Source: Albugo candida (taxonomy: Eukaryota; Oomycota; Peronosporomycetes; Albuginales; Albuginaceae). From it: a stretch of 64,000 nucleotides of DNA. Positions 49,601-60,612 of the stretch are shown here, in pieces. The notes below the pieces were generated by a model. That model did not search any database, was not told the DNA's origin, and saw nothing but the letters and a program-made list of their open reading frames with translations. The stretch lies in NCBI GenBank assembly GCA_905220665.1, contig CAJNAR010000003.1, forward strand, positions 248,001-312,000. Reading direction: 5' to 3'. Position numbers and translations under genes: made by a program. Position 1 is the stretch's first letter. The number at the start of each line of letters is the position of its first letter.

Positions 49601-50593
49601 TCTATTCTGGGTCAAGTGAAAGAGATATCGCCAAGTGACGAGCCCTGCGACACAAAGCATCATCTCGATTTCTTATCCATTTGTCGAGGATCCATTCCTC
49701 CATCAATCATACTAAATAGCGCACTTCTCGCTTCAGGCAATGACCCCGCGTGTGAAATTTACAAAAGCTGGGCGACATGGATTCGGGAGGATAAATTGCA
49801 AAGTATATCGATGCCTCAGCTTCTGATGCTCTTACTGGGACGGCTTCGTACATCAATTGACTTGGTGCTGTGTAGCCCAAACTCGTTCAACATCAATCTC
49901 GCTCTTTTATGGAATGTCCCTGACTTTTTCATAAAGTGGAAAGAGCACTACAATGAACACAAAGAAAAACTAGCATACACTTTAGGACCTCAGCATAAAA
50001 TAAGTGGTATTGGCGCATCCGAAATGTTGCTCTGCTTTAAATTAGAAATATTAACGCAAGAAAGCGGTGATGCAGTGGATACTTTAGTCGAAAAGACGGT
50101 AAATCACTTGGAATCAGCAAAGAGCGAAAGATCTGCGCAGTGTGAAAGCTGTGTTTTAAGCGGTCTGACTCTCATTCAAGAACGAGTCCACTTGATTGCT
50201 GGCAAGAAGATAGTCTTCTACCCGCTTGGAAACACTCGTTTGCATATAAAAGAGCATGAAGACGGCATCCAGCTCCACCACACTTGCGTGTCAATGAGAC
50301 TAATACCCTCACTCAGTCCGTTTCAAAATCCGCCTTTAACAGAGTTCCCAAACTCATTGCCATGCGTCTGGGTACCAACAGAACTTCTCGATGCGATTGA
50401 AGCGGCCTTTTCCGGTGACGAAGAAGAGCACACACATATAGGCCAAAGTACTTATGAAGCTCACAAAGCTCGAAAAAGCATTGAAAATATCAGGAGAAAG
50501 CAGTCAACACGAAGACATTCATTGATCATTCCAAAGAAATTTGCGACAGCATTTTCCATTGGAATTCCTATCCTTCCATCTGAATTCACATAA
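34635..50593 (+). CDS. Divergent dynein heavy chain-like protein, AAA1 P-loop lost
   Basis: Six exons by my model: 34,635-35,082, 35,133-35,617, 35,673-35,738, 35,791-36,468, 36,523-36,690 and 36,746-50,593, with introns of 50-55 nt; intron 1 is the least certain. About 5230 residues. The tail carries the axonemal-type motif FTLSPNGITEF (35,282). The linker is followed by an AAA ring in dynein order. The AAA1 position (GNYKLSFLTPCTERC, about 40,256, then GIWIFTSPAQ, about 40,710) has no GxxxxGKT, and its Walker B reads LIDAR instead of FDE. AAA2 (GDPACGKTT, 41,525) and AAA3 (GPRGCGKSS, 42,752) keep P-loops. AAA4 (about 44,300) has none. The stalk between KKLKLIRKHR and RANELKN (45,233-45,685) is only about 150 residues, too short for a normal microtubule-binding domain. 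It may be related to DNHD1-type proteins, and a structural flagellar role is inferred. The ATG at 34,635 is the first in frame. Confidence 0.85.
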
Positions 50594-50602
50594 ACGCGCT
50601 TT

Positions 50603-52189
50603 TCAAGTAGAATCTTCGTCACTTTGATCGTATTCCACTGGCTCATCCCATTCTCGTTTTTTCTGTCTCGAAGCTCGTATAAGCTGCTTTGATTTCGCTT
50701 GCAAAAGGGTATGGCTCACGACTCCAACTTTCAAGTCAAAGTCTTGGATTTCCGTCTGTAGCGTTTTCAGCGCTCTTTTGATATCGACTAGAGGCGTGGT
50801 GTCTGTCAGCTTGCTTCCGCGTTCATCAATGATTGTCTAAAACAATTCGTTGATATATCTTCTTGAGTAATAGAGATGTAAGGTGCACTACCTTGGTATC
50901 TCGCAATTGCTCTGTGATGTCTGCATGCTCTTTCGTCATTAAATCGACATTTTGTGATTCTTCTCGACACCGTTCCGTCAGAGAAATAAGCCTCTCTTTT
51001 AGCTGGTGGTATTCTTGACGCTGTAATGCATCACACTGTCAGCATTCTCGTCGTACCGAACCCAATTTTCGTACAGTTTGTTCAAATTGCGTATTGATCG
51101 CCTTTTCCTTTGACTCCATGCGCTGAAGCGTTTCGACCAGCAATTGCCGAATATGTTTGAGCTGGCCAGCAGTGTCAGGCACAATGTCTTTCATAATCTA
51201 CTAAAAGGATTAGAGCTCGATCTCTGAGGAAGAACATCAAACTCAACTGTCTCCTGTTTACGAGCTCTTTCAATATGACTGTGCCATTCTTGTCCTGCCG
51301 CATCTTTTGCCTGGACCCTCAGCTTTGGTCCAACGCGCTCCAACTCGGCTTTCCACAGCAAAGGATCCACCTGAATCAAAAGCCCTTTACCCACAAGTCA
51401 ATGGATCCTTCCAACTGCATACTTCACTATTGATCATTTGCTGCTGTGATTCCTCGACGCTTTCAACTTTATTCACCGCATTGCTGTACAGATCTTCATC
51501 ATCCTCAACATTGATATCATCGTTTGTTTCGACTTCAGCATCGACATCCACTTCTGCTTCATCGGCAAAGTCCTCTTTTGGGTAAGTAGGTCGTGTCCAT
51601 GTAAAGTTTCGAGCTTCCAGAGCCTACACTCGAGTCCATTACATTTATTTTAACCGTTCGATCTACTCGCTGCACCTTATCACATAGAAAATCGATCGCT
51701 TCGCACGCAGCTTCACCATAGCCCAATTTGAGTTTGCTAGCGGGATAGTCGAGAGGGAAGCCCATCGACTTTAACGACAAAATGAGCTTATTCACGCTGG
51801 TATTGGGGTCGTCGTACTTGTCCACCACAAAGTCCTGATCGCATTGTTTCATCAGGTAGCAAATGAGCTCCAAAAACAATTTGAATTGGGCGCTACCGAG
51901 CACATTTGTTCATTCACGCTGATAGTAGAGGCAGGCTCAGACTTCACCTCGCGCTGGTATTCAAATAGGCAAATTGCATCGGATTATACGCCACAAAATT
52001 CTTCTTTTTCATGTCTTTTTCATACGACATAATGCGAAGCTTTTCCAGCGCGCTTGATATCATCGTGACGATCACATCCTGCAGAAACACGTTACGTCGT
52101 TGTCTATCGCATACGAAGCGTACATCTCGATTTTGCGTGTCTGATTTCTTATTATCAGCGCGAGGCTCAGAGGCATTCACATCGCTCAT
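50603..52189 (-). CDS. IFT57: Intraflagellar transport protein 57
   Basis: IFT-B complex subunit needed to build cilia and flagella. Seven exons on the minus strand: 52,189-51,948, 51,892-51,667, 51,623-51,423, 51,370-51,248, 51,197-51,075, 51,020-50,892 and 50,836-50,603. The introns are 43-55 nt, and all joins keep frame. The product is 425 residues, against 429 in human. The calponin-homology-like N-terminal half shows FAYLNTS, KYDDPNTSVNKLILSLKSMG, SKLKLGYGEAACEAIDFL and FTWTRPTYP. An acidic linker follows, then VDPLLWKAELERVGPKLRVQ and a coiled-coil C-terminal half (FEQTRQEYHQLKERLISL, LKTLQTEIQDFDLKVGVVSH). It ends 9 bp from the stop of the dynein-like gene, tail to tail. Two flagellar-type genes side by side may be chance or conserved linkage. 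Confidence 0.95.
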
Positions 52190-52278
52190 TGTGTCTTTTT
52201 AAAGAATTTCGTAACGTCTTTTAATTGTTTTCATACTTATCACACGCAAAATTACAGAATTGCTTGCGAGCATTCAGC

Positions 52279-54285
52279 TCATGCGGAGCCGTCGGAAGGA
52301 GCTGGAGAGCTGAACACGGCGTTATCTCTCGTATTAGAGTCTTCCTTGTCGGACAGAGTTTCGATTGAAGTCTTTCGCAAGTACTTTCGAGTCCGCCACA
52401 AACGACAATGAGACTTCCAGCGGATTTTAACGGCATCTTCAGTTCGACCGGGAAGCATCCCTGCGATGATAGACCAGCGATTACCGAGGCGTTTCTGAGC
52501 GTCGAGAATGATACGATCTTCCTCGGGAGTGTATGCGCCTCGAATTATGTTTGGATCAAGGTGATTGTGCCACCGTTCACGACACTGTTTCGATGTACGG
52601 CCGGGTATCTTTGCTGCTACTTCCCCCCAGTTTTTTTGCTCACTTGCAACAAGTCGTCGCAGTAGATCGTCCTCGTGCGGAGACCAATGCCCTTTGACTA
52701 ATCCTGGTGCTAATACTTTGGTCCATCTTTGTAGGCACTGCGTGTGATTTCGTCCAGGAACTTGTGACGCAATTGCCTTCCAATTTTTGCTCTTGTGGTT
52801 TGCGACTGCCTCTCTCAATGCTTCATCCTCATCTTTAGTCCATCGTCGTGGGTTTGCTTTTCTTTGTAAGCTGATTTTTTCGATTGCTGCAAACGCTTTA
52901 GCTGTGGGGATACCGTGAAAGCTGGAAACATCCATTGACAAACTTCCGGAATTGATGCTTTTTTGCTTGCGAGGTGATGTACTGCCAGAATTGAACGAGA
53001 AATACTGCGATGCAGTCGTTACGGGCGTCAACGTCGGTTCCATTTTACTTTCAAAATCTTTGGTGAGACTCGATTTGATCTGACTTTGCGAATTCGGCGT
53101 GACGATCCCAGCAGTCCAATCACGGATAGTGAAGGCTGGGAATATTGACGGTTGTACAAATACATTCTGGTCAAGTTGTGATGCACAGATGATTGGGCTT
53201 CCTATAGTTGGGATTCCACTTGTCGTCGGATAAGAAGCTTGTACTGATAGAGGAGCCAACATCCCACGTGAAAAGATGCTCGGAAGACTTGATGCAGAGG
53301 ACCGGATTGCATTTGTATTTATTGCTGTGCTCTTGTTGCATGTAAAATCCAAAGGAGCCAGCGAGCCGGACACTTTTGGTGTGACTTCGTGATCTTGATT
53401 GTCGATGATTTCATGACTGCTCGTAGCGAAATTAAAAGGCCCAAAATTCATATCGCAGTTTGTATTTGCCGAGTACGTATTTTTTTCTGGACTGAAAGCT
53501 TTTTCTGGCAAACTACAAGATATATCGACTGTGTTGCTCTCAAATTCCGAGCTGTTTGATGTCGTGCTAAATCGCCGTAATCCAGTGAGCACCTCTGCTG
53601 CTGCTTCTTCATGCTCTAAAGACGATTTTTTCTTTTTTGTGTCGTCACTCCCACCTTTACCTTGTTTCACATTCGTATCGTGGTCTTTGGGTGACAGCAA
53701 GACGTCTTTGGCGGCTCCACGAAAATGCGTATCCAATGTCGCCACAAATCCTGGATTATTGGGCCGAGCAAGCTCCGCTAGGAACTCCATGCATTGCTCC
53801 AGCTGCCTCTTTGTGACTTCTAGCATCCTGTGAATAACGTGGTCGTTTTCAACGGATGCTGTCACCTGAACCAATGCTCTAGCCAAAATCAATGCATTGC
53901 CTATCGAAAATATCGAAGTAAAATATTTACATAATTAGTCGTGTATCTATCAAATAAAGCCAGCGACAATACCCCAATTCAGAAGATGCTCCAGCGGCTT
54001 TTTCGCAACATCAGATTCGTACTCTTTTGCTTCCTCAGACAAATGCGATTCATGCAGGTGAATAAGGAATTCCCGAACAGATATTTTCGGCAGCCCGCAG
54101 AACCAGCAAAACAAATCAACTTTTGCGTTTTTATCAAATTTCAGCCGGGCGACTCTTTTTTTCTTATTTGGAAGATAATTCATCGCGTTTATTGAGTGCG
54201 TCATGCCATACTCTCGTTTCTTCTTCGTAACGCTTGTTTTATTCACTGTTTTGGATCGGCTGCTTTCCAGTACATTCGATGTCAT
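52279..54285 (-). CDS. C2H2 zinc finger plus three-repeat MYB DNA-binding protein
   Basis: Two exons in my model: 54,285-53,973 and 53,900-52,279. The 72-nt GT-AG intron contains CTAAT as a branch-site candidate. The join keeps frame and explains why the MYB ORF has no good upstream ATG. 644 residues. Exon 1 is basic and has one C2H2 finger (C60, C63, H76, H81 in CWFCGLPKISVREFLIHLHE and the following SH). Exon 2 starts with a helical stretch (NALILARALVQVTASVEND), has a long low-complexity Ser/Thr-rich middle, and then R1R2R3 MYB repeats: R1 and R2 with the three spaced Trp, R3 with Tyr in place of the first Trp. It is presumably nuclear. Similar three-repeat MYBs act in cell-cycle or zoospore gene control in other lineages; its targets are unknown. 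If the splice is wrong, these are two genes 57 bp apart. Confidence 0.75.
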
Positions 54286-55305
54286 GCTGTCCTTTTTAAT
54301 ATTTGATTTTCTACCACGTTCACGTTTGATGGTGTGCGCTTATCAGACGGAACAAATGTAATCTCAGTCGTCAAATGCTTCTAGTGCCTTTTTGCTTATG
54401 TGCGCTGGCTACTGACCATACGCAGAGGTTCGATTATGCAATAGGATAGCCGGTTCTGCTATCAATGTCGCAAGTTAGTGATTGAAATCACAATGTGAAT
54501 CCGAGCGAGAAATTCTTCAATAGAAATAGCTTTAGAGGCTGACGCTTGAGTAGATGGTCGTGTAAGTGATCGGAATGAAATTAAATATTTTAACCGATCT
54601 TTCTCTGCTGGCTATTTATTACTGACTCGTACTTGTATGCTGAACGTTCTGAAATCTTAAGTATGGAGAGTCGTTTACCTGACAATTCAGAAAGAGTGTA
54701 ACAATTTTCTGCGACAACATCTCAACGGTTCTTCGTTATCTGGGAAGAGGTACAAGCGAAAAGATCAGTAAGATCATCATATCATGCGGCTATATATGTA
54801 AATAATGCTGATTGGAGCTGTTCAGTTGCAACGTGTTCAGTCGCGTCTTTTCTCCGGGACATTTGTCGCATATATTCTGGATAGATCCATTCGATTAACT
54901 CTGAATATTTGCGCATGAAAAAAAACGAATCCCAACAGGCTAAAAGTACAGAAGGTGAATTTGTGTTGTCACATAATGTAAGGTTCCGTTCCGTAAATAA
55001 AGCACTTATTCTGCACTTAACTTTTGCATTAGTGATCAGAGTAGTTCTTGAAATTTGTCGTGATCCTTCAGCTGAATTAAGACGTCGCCATCACTCAAAA
55101 TATAAACCTTACTGACAGTCGCATGCGAATAAATGTTTAAGCGTCAAAAAATTTCAGTCTGCGTTGGCATTTGACACTGCGCAAATTAGTGATTGGCCAA
55201 TACAACGTTCAATCACCAATCCGGCAGCTTCTTTTAAACCTGTTACCTTCTTCATATCAACGATAGTCTACCGGTATCTTCCGGTTCTAGCTATTGGATA
55301 CATTT
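54286..55305. other. Divergent intergenic region between the MYB gene and symplekin
   Basis: About 1 kb between two divergent start codons, so it should contain both promoters. It is AT-rich with no convincing ORF. No tRNA or repeat was seen. I could not pick a defined core promoter element. Confidence 0.4.
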
Positions 55306-58300
55306 ATGGCGGAAATGGAGTCGCAAGTGAGAGAACTGTTTACCGCTCTTTTAATGAGTGGCCAGACCAAAAAAGAAGCAAAAGACATTTTTTCACAAAT
55401 ACAAGAGCTCGTCCTCAACCGGGATACTTCAGGACTCTTACTTCAGAGCTGTCTGATGCATTTGAAGTCGCTATATCATCTCCAAAATGCCTCCTTACTT
55501 GCAGCAATCATACAGTTTATCAGTGTCATCTCCGCAAAAGATCAACGGTTTTTGAAAGAGCTTTTTGACATCGTGACCATCACTCTTATTTCGAGCCATT
55601 CGACCGAAAAAAATATATTGAAGGCCGTAACACATGCACAATCAAATTTGAATCGAGCCATGCTGTACGTATACGAAGGCCCGAAACAAGAAGCATTGTT
55701 CAGGAAAGAGCTATGGAATAGTATCGCTGCAAACGTGGAGCAAACATCCTCAATGATACGCAATTATGCATGGGGACAGCATGCAAATAATTTGCTGAGC
55801 GTTAATGTGTACCTCCGAGTTTGGAAATACCTGGAACAAGTTGCGCTGGTGCTGAGTGAGGCTAAAGAATACACCGTGTATCGAGATTTAGCTCGATCCA
55901 ACATCCAGCCGGATGTGGTCACGCTCGATAAATTGGACAAGGATAAAAGTATGGTGGAGCTGGAGACAATTAAACAAGCTGGATATTGCACGCTTTTGTC
56001 GCTTTGTTTCCCGCTGGCTACAGAAAAAGTGACGAATGGCTGGATGGTGACGTGGAGTGAGAAAAGAAATCATTCTGCGTGGGCAATGGCCAAGAGAGAC
56101 CTGTGTATCATGATCAATTCATTGTCCTTATTGGCTGGACTACGACCTTACTGGATGTCTTCTATCGTACCTGTGCTATTAGCGTTGTTCCATGAAGATC
56201 GTCCCAAGTTTGCAGCGCTGAACGATGCCGTTAGTGAAACTCTCGCTTCCAATCTCATCAAGCTGTTGAGCATTCCAGATGCTCAGCCAGTTCAAGATGA
56301 GATCACAGAATGTCTGATTGCACTGCGAGCGTCAGGACGAGCGTTTCGAGCGATCAGTAAGAGCAAAGAACCAAGGAGAAAATACGTATCGGCTCCCTCT
56401 GAAGCTTCTTTGCGGAAAGCAAGACTTGGAAAGCGAACAGCAGCAGACGCATTATCAGAAAGAAGACGAAAAGAAAGACTTGATGGACAAGATTCCAGCG
56501 GCCACAAGCGTTCTCGAACTGCATCAATCCACACACCCGCGAGCTTGACGCATGATGGTCTTGTTAATGTTCCGGCTGCCAATGTAGTCGAGTTTGTCCT
56601 CGACAATTACACAGTGGATCTTCCAATTCCACCACCCGCGAAACTGAAACTCCAGTTGTTCCCTAGTGAACTGAAGAATCGAGCGCTTGCTTTGCTGCAG
56701 GAAATGGCTACTCCATCATCAGTGCTCGCTATGAAAGCAGCATCTGATAGAATGCGAGCTTTAGGCTCCAACACTGCAAACGATTGCGCCGTTGTGAGTA
56801 TCTTCGATGAAGTTACATCGGACGATACTGCGTCCTGGATATCGAAGAACGCATCCACAATTGCCGAGCCCCTTGTGGATCTTGCTGAAGATAACACAGT
56901 GCAAGTGTACCTAAAAGCAGTCTCCCCAACCTGGTGTCACGAAATGGCTCTGGGAGCTTTCAGTCGAATTCTGGAAAACGTCACAGGCGTCGAAATGTCT
57001 GGAGGAAAGCAAGCAAGGCACATACTTTTATGCCGTTTAGCCACAATTCTTTCAGGTTCACCAAAGGAGAACGATACCGGAGACAGTGACAATCAACTGG
57101 CGTTATATTACAAAATACTCGATTGTGTGCTCGAAGATTATTCTTCGCGTTTTCAACTGGCCGGAATGCTGCTCGTCCAAGTATACTCACAGCTGGTTAT
57201 GGAAGAAAATAGCGAAGACGCATCGCTAAAGCTGCAGATTTATCGCTCGTGCGTCCGGCATTTTTTCAGCGCGTTGGCAAGCAAATATTTGAAAGAAGCA
57301 GAACAGACAGCAACTCTGACAACGACAGCAAGTGCTCGAAAGATCTTCACTCTGATGGTCAACAATCTCCCGGTCGTGTGCACTGAATTGGTCGAGGTCC
57401 TCGTGAGCCTGTGTCAGTCAAAACACGGCATTGTCCTCGGCATCACTCTTCTTCGAGACCTTTTGAAAGAACGGAAATCGTGTTTTGGGTCTTTGCTTCA
57501 GATTCTCTTGTCTTTAGCTTGTAACGATGACAAAGTATGCCGAAACACTGCCATTCGATGCATTGTGAATCAGTTATGTGGCATCCTTCCCGCTCAGAAT
57601 CCGATCGAAAAGTTTTCTATCAAACTGGTCAAGTCGCTCGGTCGAGACTCCAGTACAGAAGGTAATGATCCCGATCAAGGAGAAGGCGTGGAATGTATGG
57701 AGGTGGATGGAGAGAATTCCTCGATAGTCGGCTCGGCAATTCGCAAAGAAATGCAGCTGGCTGAACAACTCCAAAGTCGGAATCAAGAGATGCTGTTTGC
57801 TTACGTCGAAAATCTTCACCACCAAACGCTAAATCTCACTCCAGCTCCTACACGAGAAGACGATATTGTACGAAGACTTGAATTGCATTTGGCGTTGTGT
57901 GCAAAGAAGCCTCAACTTTTGTCACATATCATCAAAGCGTATTCATCGGCATCCGAATCAGCTCATCTGGTGATGTTTCACATCATCGAAAAGCTGATCA
58001 AACATCTAAAGCAGAGGGGAAGCGAAGGCGATGTGATCGCGTATTTGAAGGGCTTTGACCATGCAGCTGTCACATTTATTTGTCATATCATTCAGATACT
58101 TTGTCATCGATCCAAACCGACCGATGATCTCGTTCTCAAGATTCTGAAGCTGTATCAAGAGCACACGCATGTTACCGACGCGATATCGATCCTTATTCCG
58201 ATTCTACCAGTGATTAAGCCTGAGTTGCTGCTTCCCTTACTTCCAGATATATTGCGGCTACCAGCACCGCGATTGTCAGTTGCATTCACTCGGCTTCTGG

Positions 58301-58875
58301 AAGTTTTGCCGCCCTATGTGACATCACCACATATGATTCTCCTCGCCCTTCACAAGATCGAGGACAGCACGATGCAGGAAAAAGCGACTCCAGCAATCAA
58401 ATTGTGCTTGGAGCAACACAAGCACGCATTTCCACCAGAGGTTCTCGGCGCCTTGTTCCAAGAACTTGTTGAATTGGACCCGATACCAAAGCTGACTTTG
58501 TATACAATCAATATTGGCATTTCAGCATTTCCAATAATGAAAGATCGAGTGGCAAGACTTTTGTCTACTTTGGCGGAGCGACGATGCTGGGAAATGGACG
58601 AAATGATTTGGCGTGAGTTTGTCAAGTGTTCCGTGATGACCCAACCGGCATCTCTACCGATGTTATTGGAAAAAATACCTGTGCCGCAGTTGGAAGAGAT
58701 CATCGCGTTCGACCCGTCGATGCGAAATCTCTTGTACAGAACCGCAATCGAGCCAATTAAAGAGGAAGGTGATACAAACAAGCCAACTGATGTGATCGTG
58801 CGGTCAGATGTGATGGAATATCTAAAAAATATGGGATTCCAAGAAGACACCACAGACCCGACCATGAAGGAGTAG
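55306..58875 (+). CDS. SYMPK: Symplekin (pre-mRNA 3'-end processing scaffold)
   Basis: Scaffold of the cleavage and polyadenylation machinery (Pta1 in yeast), nuclear. Single exon of 1189 residues from the ATG at 55,306 (MAEMESQVRELF); the frame is open slightly further upstream but without an ATG. The N-terminal third is made of HEAT-like helix pairs. A very basic stretch at about 357-403 (LRKARLGKRTAADALSERRR, then HKRSR) is a likely nuclear localisation signal. The C-terminal symplekin domain lies at about 1010-1150, with LFQELVELDPIPKLTLYTIN, RRCWEMDEMIWREFVKC and SLPMLLEKIPVPQLEEII. Length and both domains agree with the family (human 1274). No introns were needed. EndoU follows on the same strand. 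Confidence 0.9.
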   Translation: MAEMESQVRELFTALLMSGQTKKEAKDIFSQIQELVLNRDTSGLLLQSCLMHLKSLYHLQNASLLAAIIQFISVISAKDQRFLKELFDIVTITLISSHSTEKNILKAVTHAQSNLNRAMLYVYEGPKQEALFRKELWNSIAANVEQTSSMIRNYAWGQHANNLLSVNVYLRVWKYLEQVALVLSEAKEYTVYRDLARSNIQPDVVTLDKLDKDKSMVELETIKQAGYCTLLSLCFPLATEKVTNGWMVTWSEKRNHSAWAMAKRDLCIMINSLSLLAGLRPYWMSSIVPVLLALFHEDRPKFAALNDAVSETLASNLIKLLSIPDAQPVQDEITECLIALRASGRAFRAISKSKEPRRKYVSAPSEASLRKARLGKRTAADALSERRRKERLDGQDSSGHKRSRTASIHTPASLTHDGLVNVPAANVVEFVLDNYTVDLPIPPPAKLKLQLFPSELKNRALALLQEMATPSSVLAMKAASDRMRALGSNTANDCAVVSIFDEVTSDDTASWISKNASTIAEPLVDLAEDNTVQVYLKAVSPTWCHEMALGAFSRILENVTGVEMSGGKQARHILLCRLATILSGSPKENDTGDSDNQLALYYKILDCVLEDYSSRFQLAGMLLVQVYSQLVMEENSEDASLKLQIYRSCVRHFFSALASKYLKEAEQTATLTTTASARKIFTLMVNNLPVVCTELVEVLVSLCQSKHGIVLGITLLRDLLKERKSCFGSLLQILLSLACNDDKVCRNTAIRCIVNQLCGILPAQNPIEKFSIKLVKSLGRDSSTEGNDPDQGEGVECMEVDGENSSIVGSAIRKEMQLAEQLQSRNQEMLFAYVENLHHQTLNLTPAPTREDDIVRRLELHLALCAKKPQLLSHIIKAYSSASESAHLVMFHIIEKLIKHLKQRGSEGDVIAYLKGFDHAAVTFICHIIQILCHRSKPTDDLVLKILKLYQEHTHVTDAISILIPILPVIKPELLLPLLPDILRLPAPRLSVAFTRLLEVLPPYVTSPHMILLALHKIEDSTMQEKATPAIKLCLEQHKHAFPPEVLGALFQELVELDPIPKLTLYTINIGISAFPIMKDRVARLLSTLAERRCWEMDEMIWREFVKCSVMTQPASLPMLLEKIPVPQLEEIIAFDPSMRNLLYRTAIEPIKEEGDTNKPTDVIVRSDVMEYLKNMGFQEDTTDPTMKE

Positions 58876-59040
58876 AAGCCAGCACCAAGCACAGCCGATA
58901 GCAATCAAGTATCTCGAGCCTCATGCGAATAAAAAGAATCGGAGTATTTTGGAGGAAAGCTGAGGCGATTACTTACTTCTCGCTATTAGATGGAATTCTG
59001 AGCCTCTGCAAAGAGAAGACGATATTTTAGAGCTTTTGGG

Positions 59041-60435
59041 ATGCTCAGGCACCCCGCAAAGATGATACATTGCACGCCATTGAATTTCGTTCATGACGTC
59101 TATTGTTCCAAACTGTGAGCGAAAATTGTTGTTAATTGAGCACTGAGCCAAATATTACATTTTCGTGATTTAAATGTAGTCAAAGAACTGCACAATTTCT
59201 CCCTCGCATGCGATAAATTGTGGCAACTCGATCAGTATCGGTCCGAAGTATTTGCTTTGCGTATGCCTCACAGTGTTGAGTTTGTTTCTGGAAGGCAGTC
59301 TTACCCCCGGAAAAGATTATAAGTTGGATTTGCATCGAAATGGAAGATGTGACGTAGAGGGACCAAAGAGGACGCTGTTTGCATTTGTGGACCCCAAAGT
59401 CTTTGAGCGGCCGCTAGTGAAGCATTTTATCGCACTGCTGGACAATTATGAGCGTCGGGTACGTTCGAATTCGGCTTTAGACAGAAATTACACCGTATTT
59501 TCAGACTGGCGAGCGTGAGATGCTGACGAATAATGAGATTTATGAAAATAATCAATTTCTGAATGAGCTGCTCAAGACCAAAGTGATGCGTTACGTGTAC
59601 AGGTGTGTGTGCGAGTTTTATGAGAGACGTCCTCATGTGCTTATAAACAGCTGGCTGGTTGAGAGGAAGAAAATTCGAGGCGGGGAGAACGTCTTCAAGA
59701 AGGAAGTAGAAGCGATCTGGTAAATCCTGGATGGGAATTACGTCCACGGAATTCTTTGACTTTACTCAAAGGTTTGATTTTTATCGGCGAGAGGCGCAGA
59801 ACGATTCGTCCGGCTTTGAACATGTTTTCGTGGGGGAAGAGCGGAACGTAAGTGTTGATTGTTTGACTTATTTTTCGCTGATAGCGGCTGTAGGGTCAAG
59901 TGATCGGTCTTCATAACTGGATTCAAATGTATCTGGAAGAGAGAGCAGGGCATTTCCAATACGAAGGCTTTGTTCGACCTAATCAGGTCAGTTTGAGCGC
60001 TGATAGTAGGCAAGATCAGTGTGTAATGAGATTCATTAGCGGGGATTGAGTGCCATGAAACCTCAAGAATATGAACAACTGCTTACAATTCGATTTCATT
60101 GGCATCACGTGACCAAATACGCCTCCACAAGGTACGATACATTTGCTTGCATGTGGCAATATCTCTGACACGGGGGCGATAGTCTCATAGGCGTGAGTCC
60201 AGAATTTGAAGTAGCTCTTTACACACTTTGCTTTTTGAATGGAAACGAAGACAACATCGTACAGCTCGGCCCATACAACTGCAGAATCAAGTGCTTTACA
60301 AAGAAAACCGGCAACCGAGTGAGGATTGGAGCTGCCTACCCGGAGACCTGTCCGCTGACAAAGGATCAAGCGGCTACCCGAATTCAGTCCTCTTTTCGAG
60401 GATTCCACGTGAAAAAACAGTATACCCGCAACTAG
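59041..60435 (+). CDS. EndoU-family endoribonuclease with C-terminal IQ motif
   Basis: Metal-dependent RNase of the XendoU family that cuts at uridines. Nine small exons in my model: 59,041-59,114 (uncertain), 59,148-59,234, 59,299-59,458, 59,505-59,602, 59,651-59,719, 59,772-59,847, 59,894-59,986, 60,040-60,131 and 60,183-60,435. The introns are 46-64 nt, but the first would be only 33 nt, so the start is unresolved. About 333 residues. Family landmarks are DKLWQLD, LTPGKDYKL, FIALLDNYERRTG and EAIWFDFYRR. The catalytic candidates are His in SSGFEHVFVGE (59,821), His in GLHNWIQMYLEE (59,912) and Lys in VTKYAST (60,115). SLIGVSPEFEVALYTLCFL follows. After the domain, AATRIQSSFRGFHVKKQY is an IQ motif, which binds calmodulin in other proteins. 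No signal peptide is seen, but the first exon is unsure. Confidence 0.85.
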
Positions 60436-60612
60436 ACCGCTCCAGGACATGACCATCCTTGTATTCAGCAAATGATTTTTCGCAGTAGTGAGCTATTTAG
60501 TGTGATAAATAGACTTACGTTTTGCCAGGCTATCATCGAATAACGCGACGTATTGAAGCGTCTGTCAGAGAAGCCGCTCCATATTTTGCAACTTTCGAGT
60601 TTGGAAAAAATA

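Noticed and set aside
54909..55115. 68-residue plus-strand ORF upstream of symplekin
   Set aside because: Short, no motif, inside the expected promoter region.
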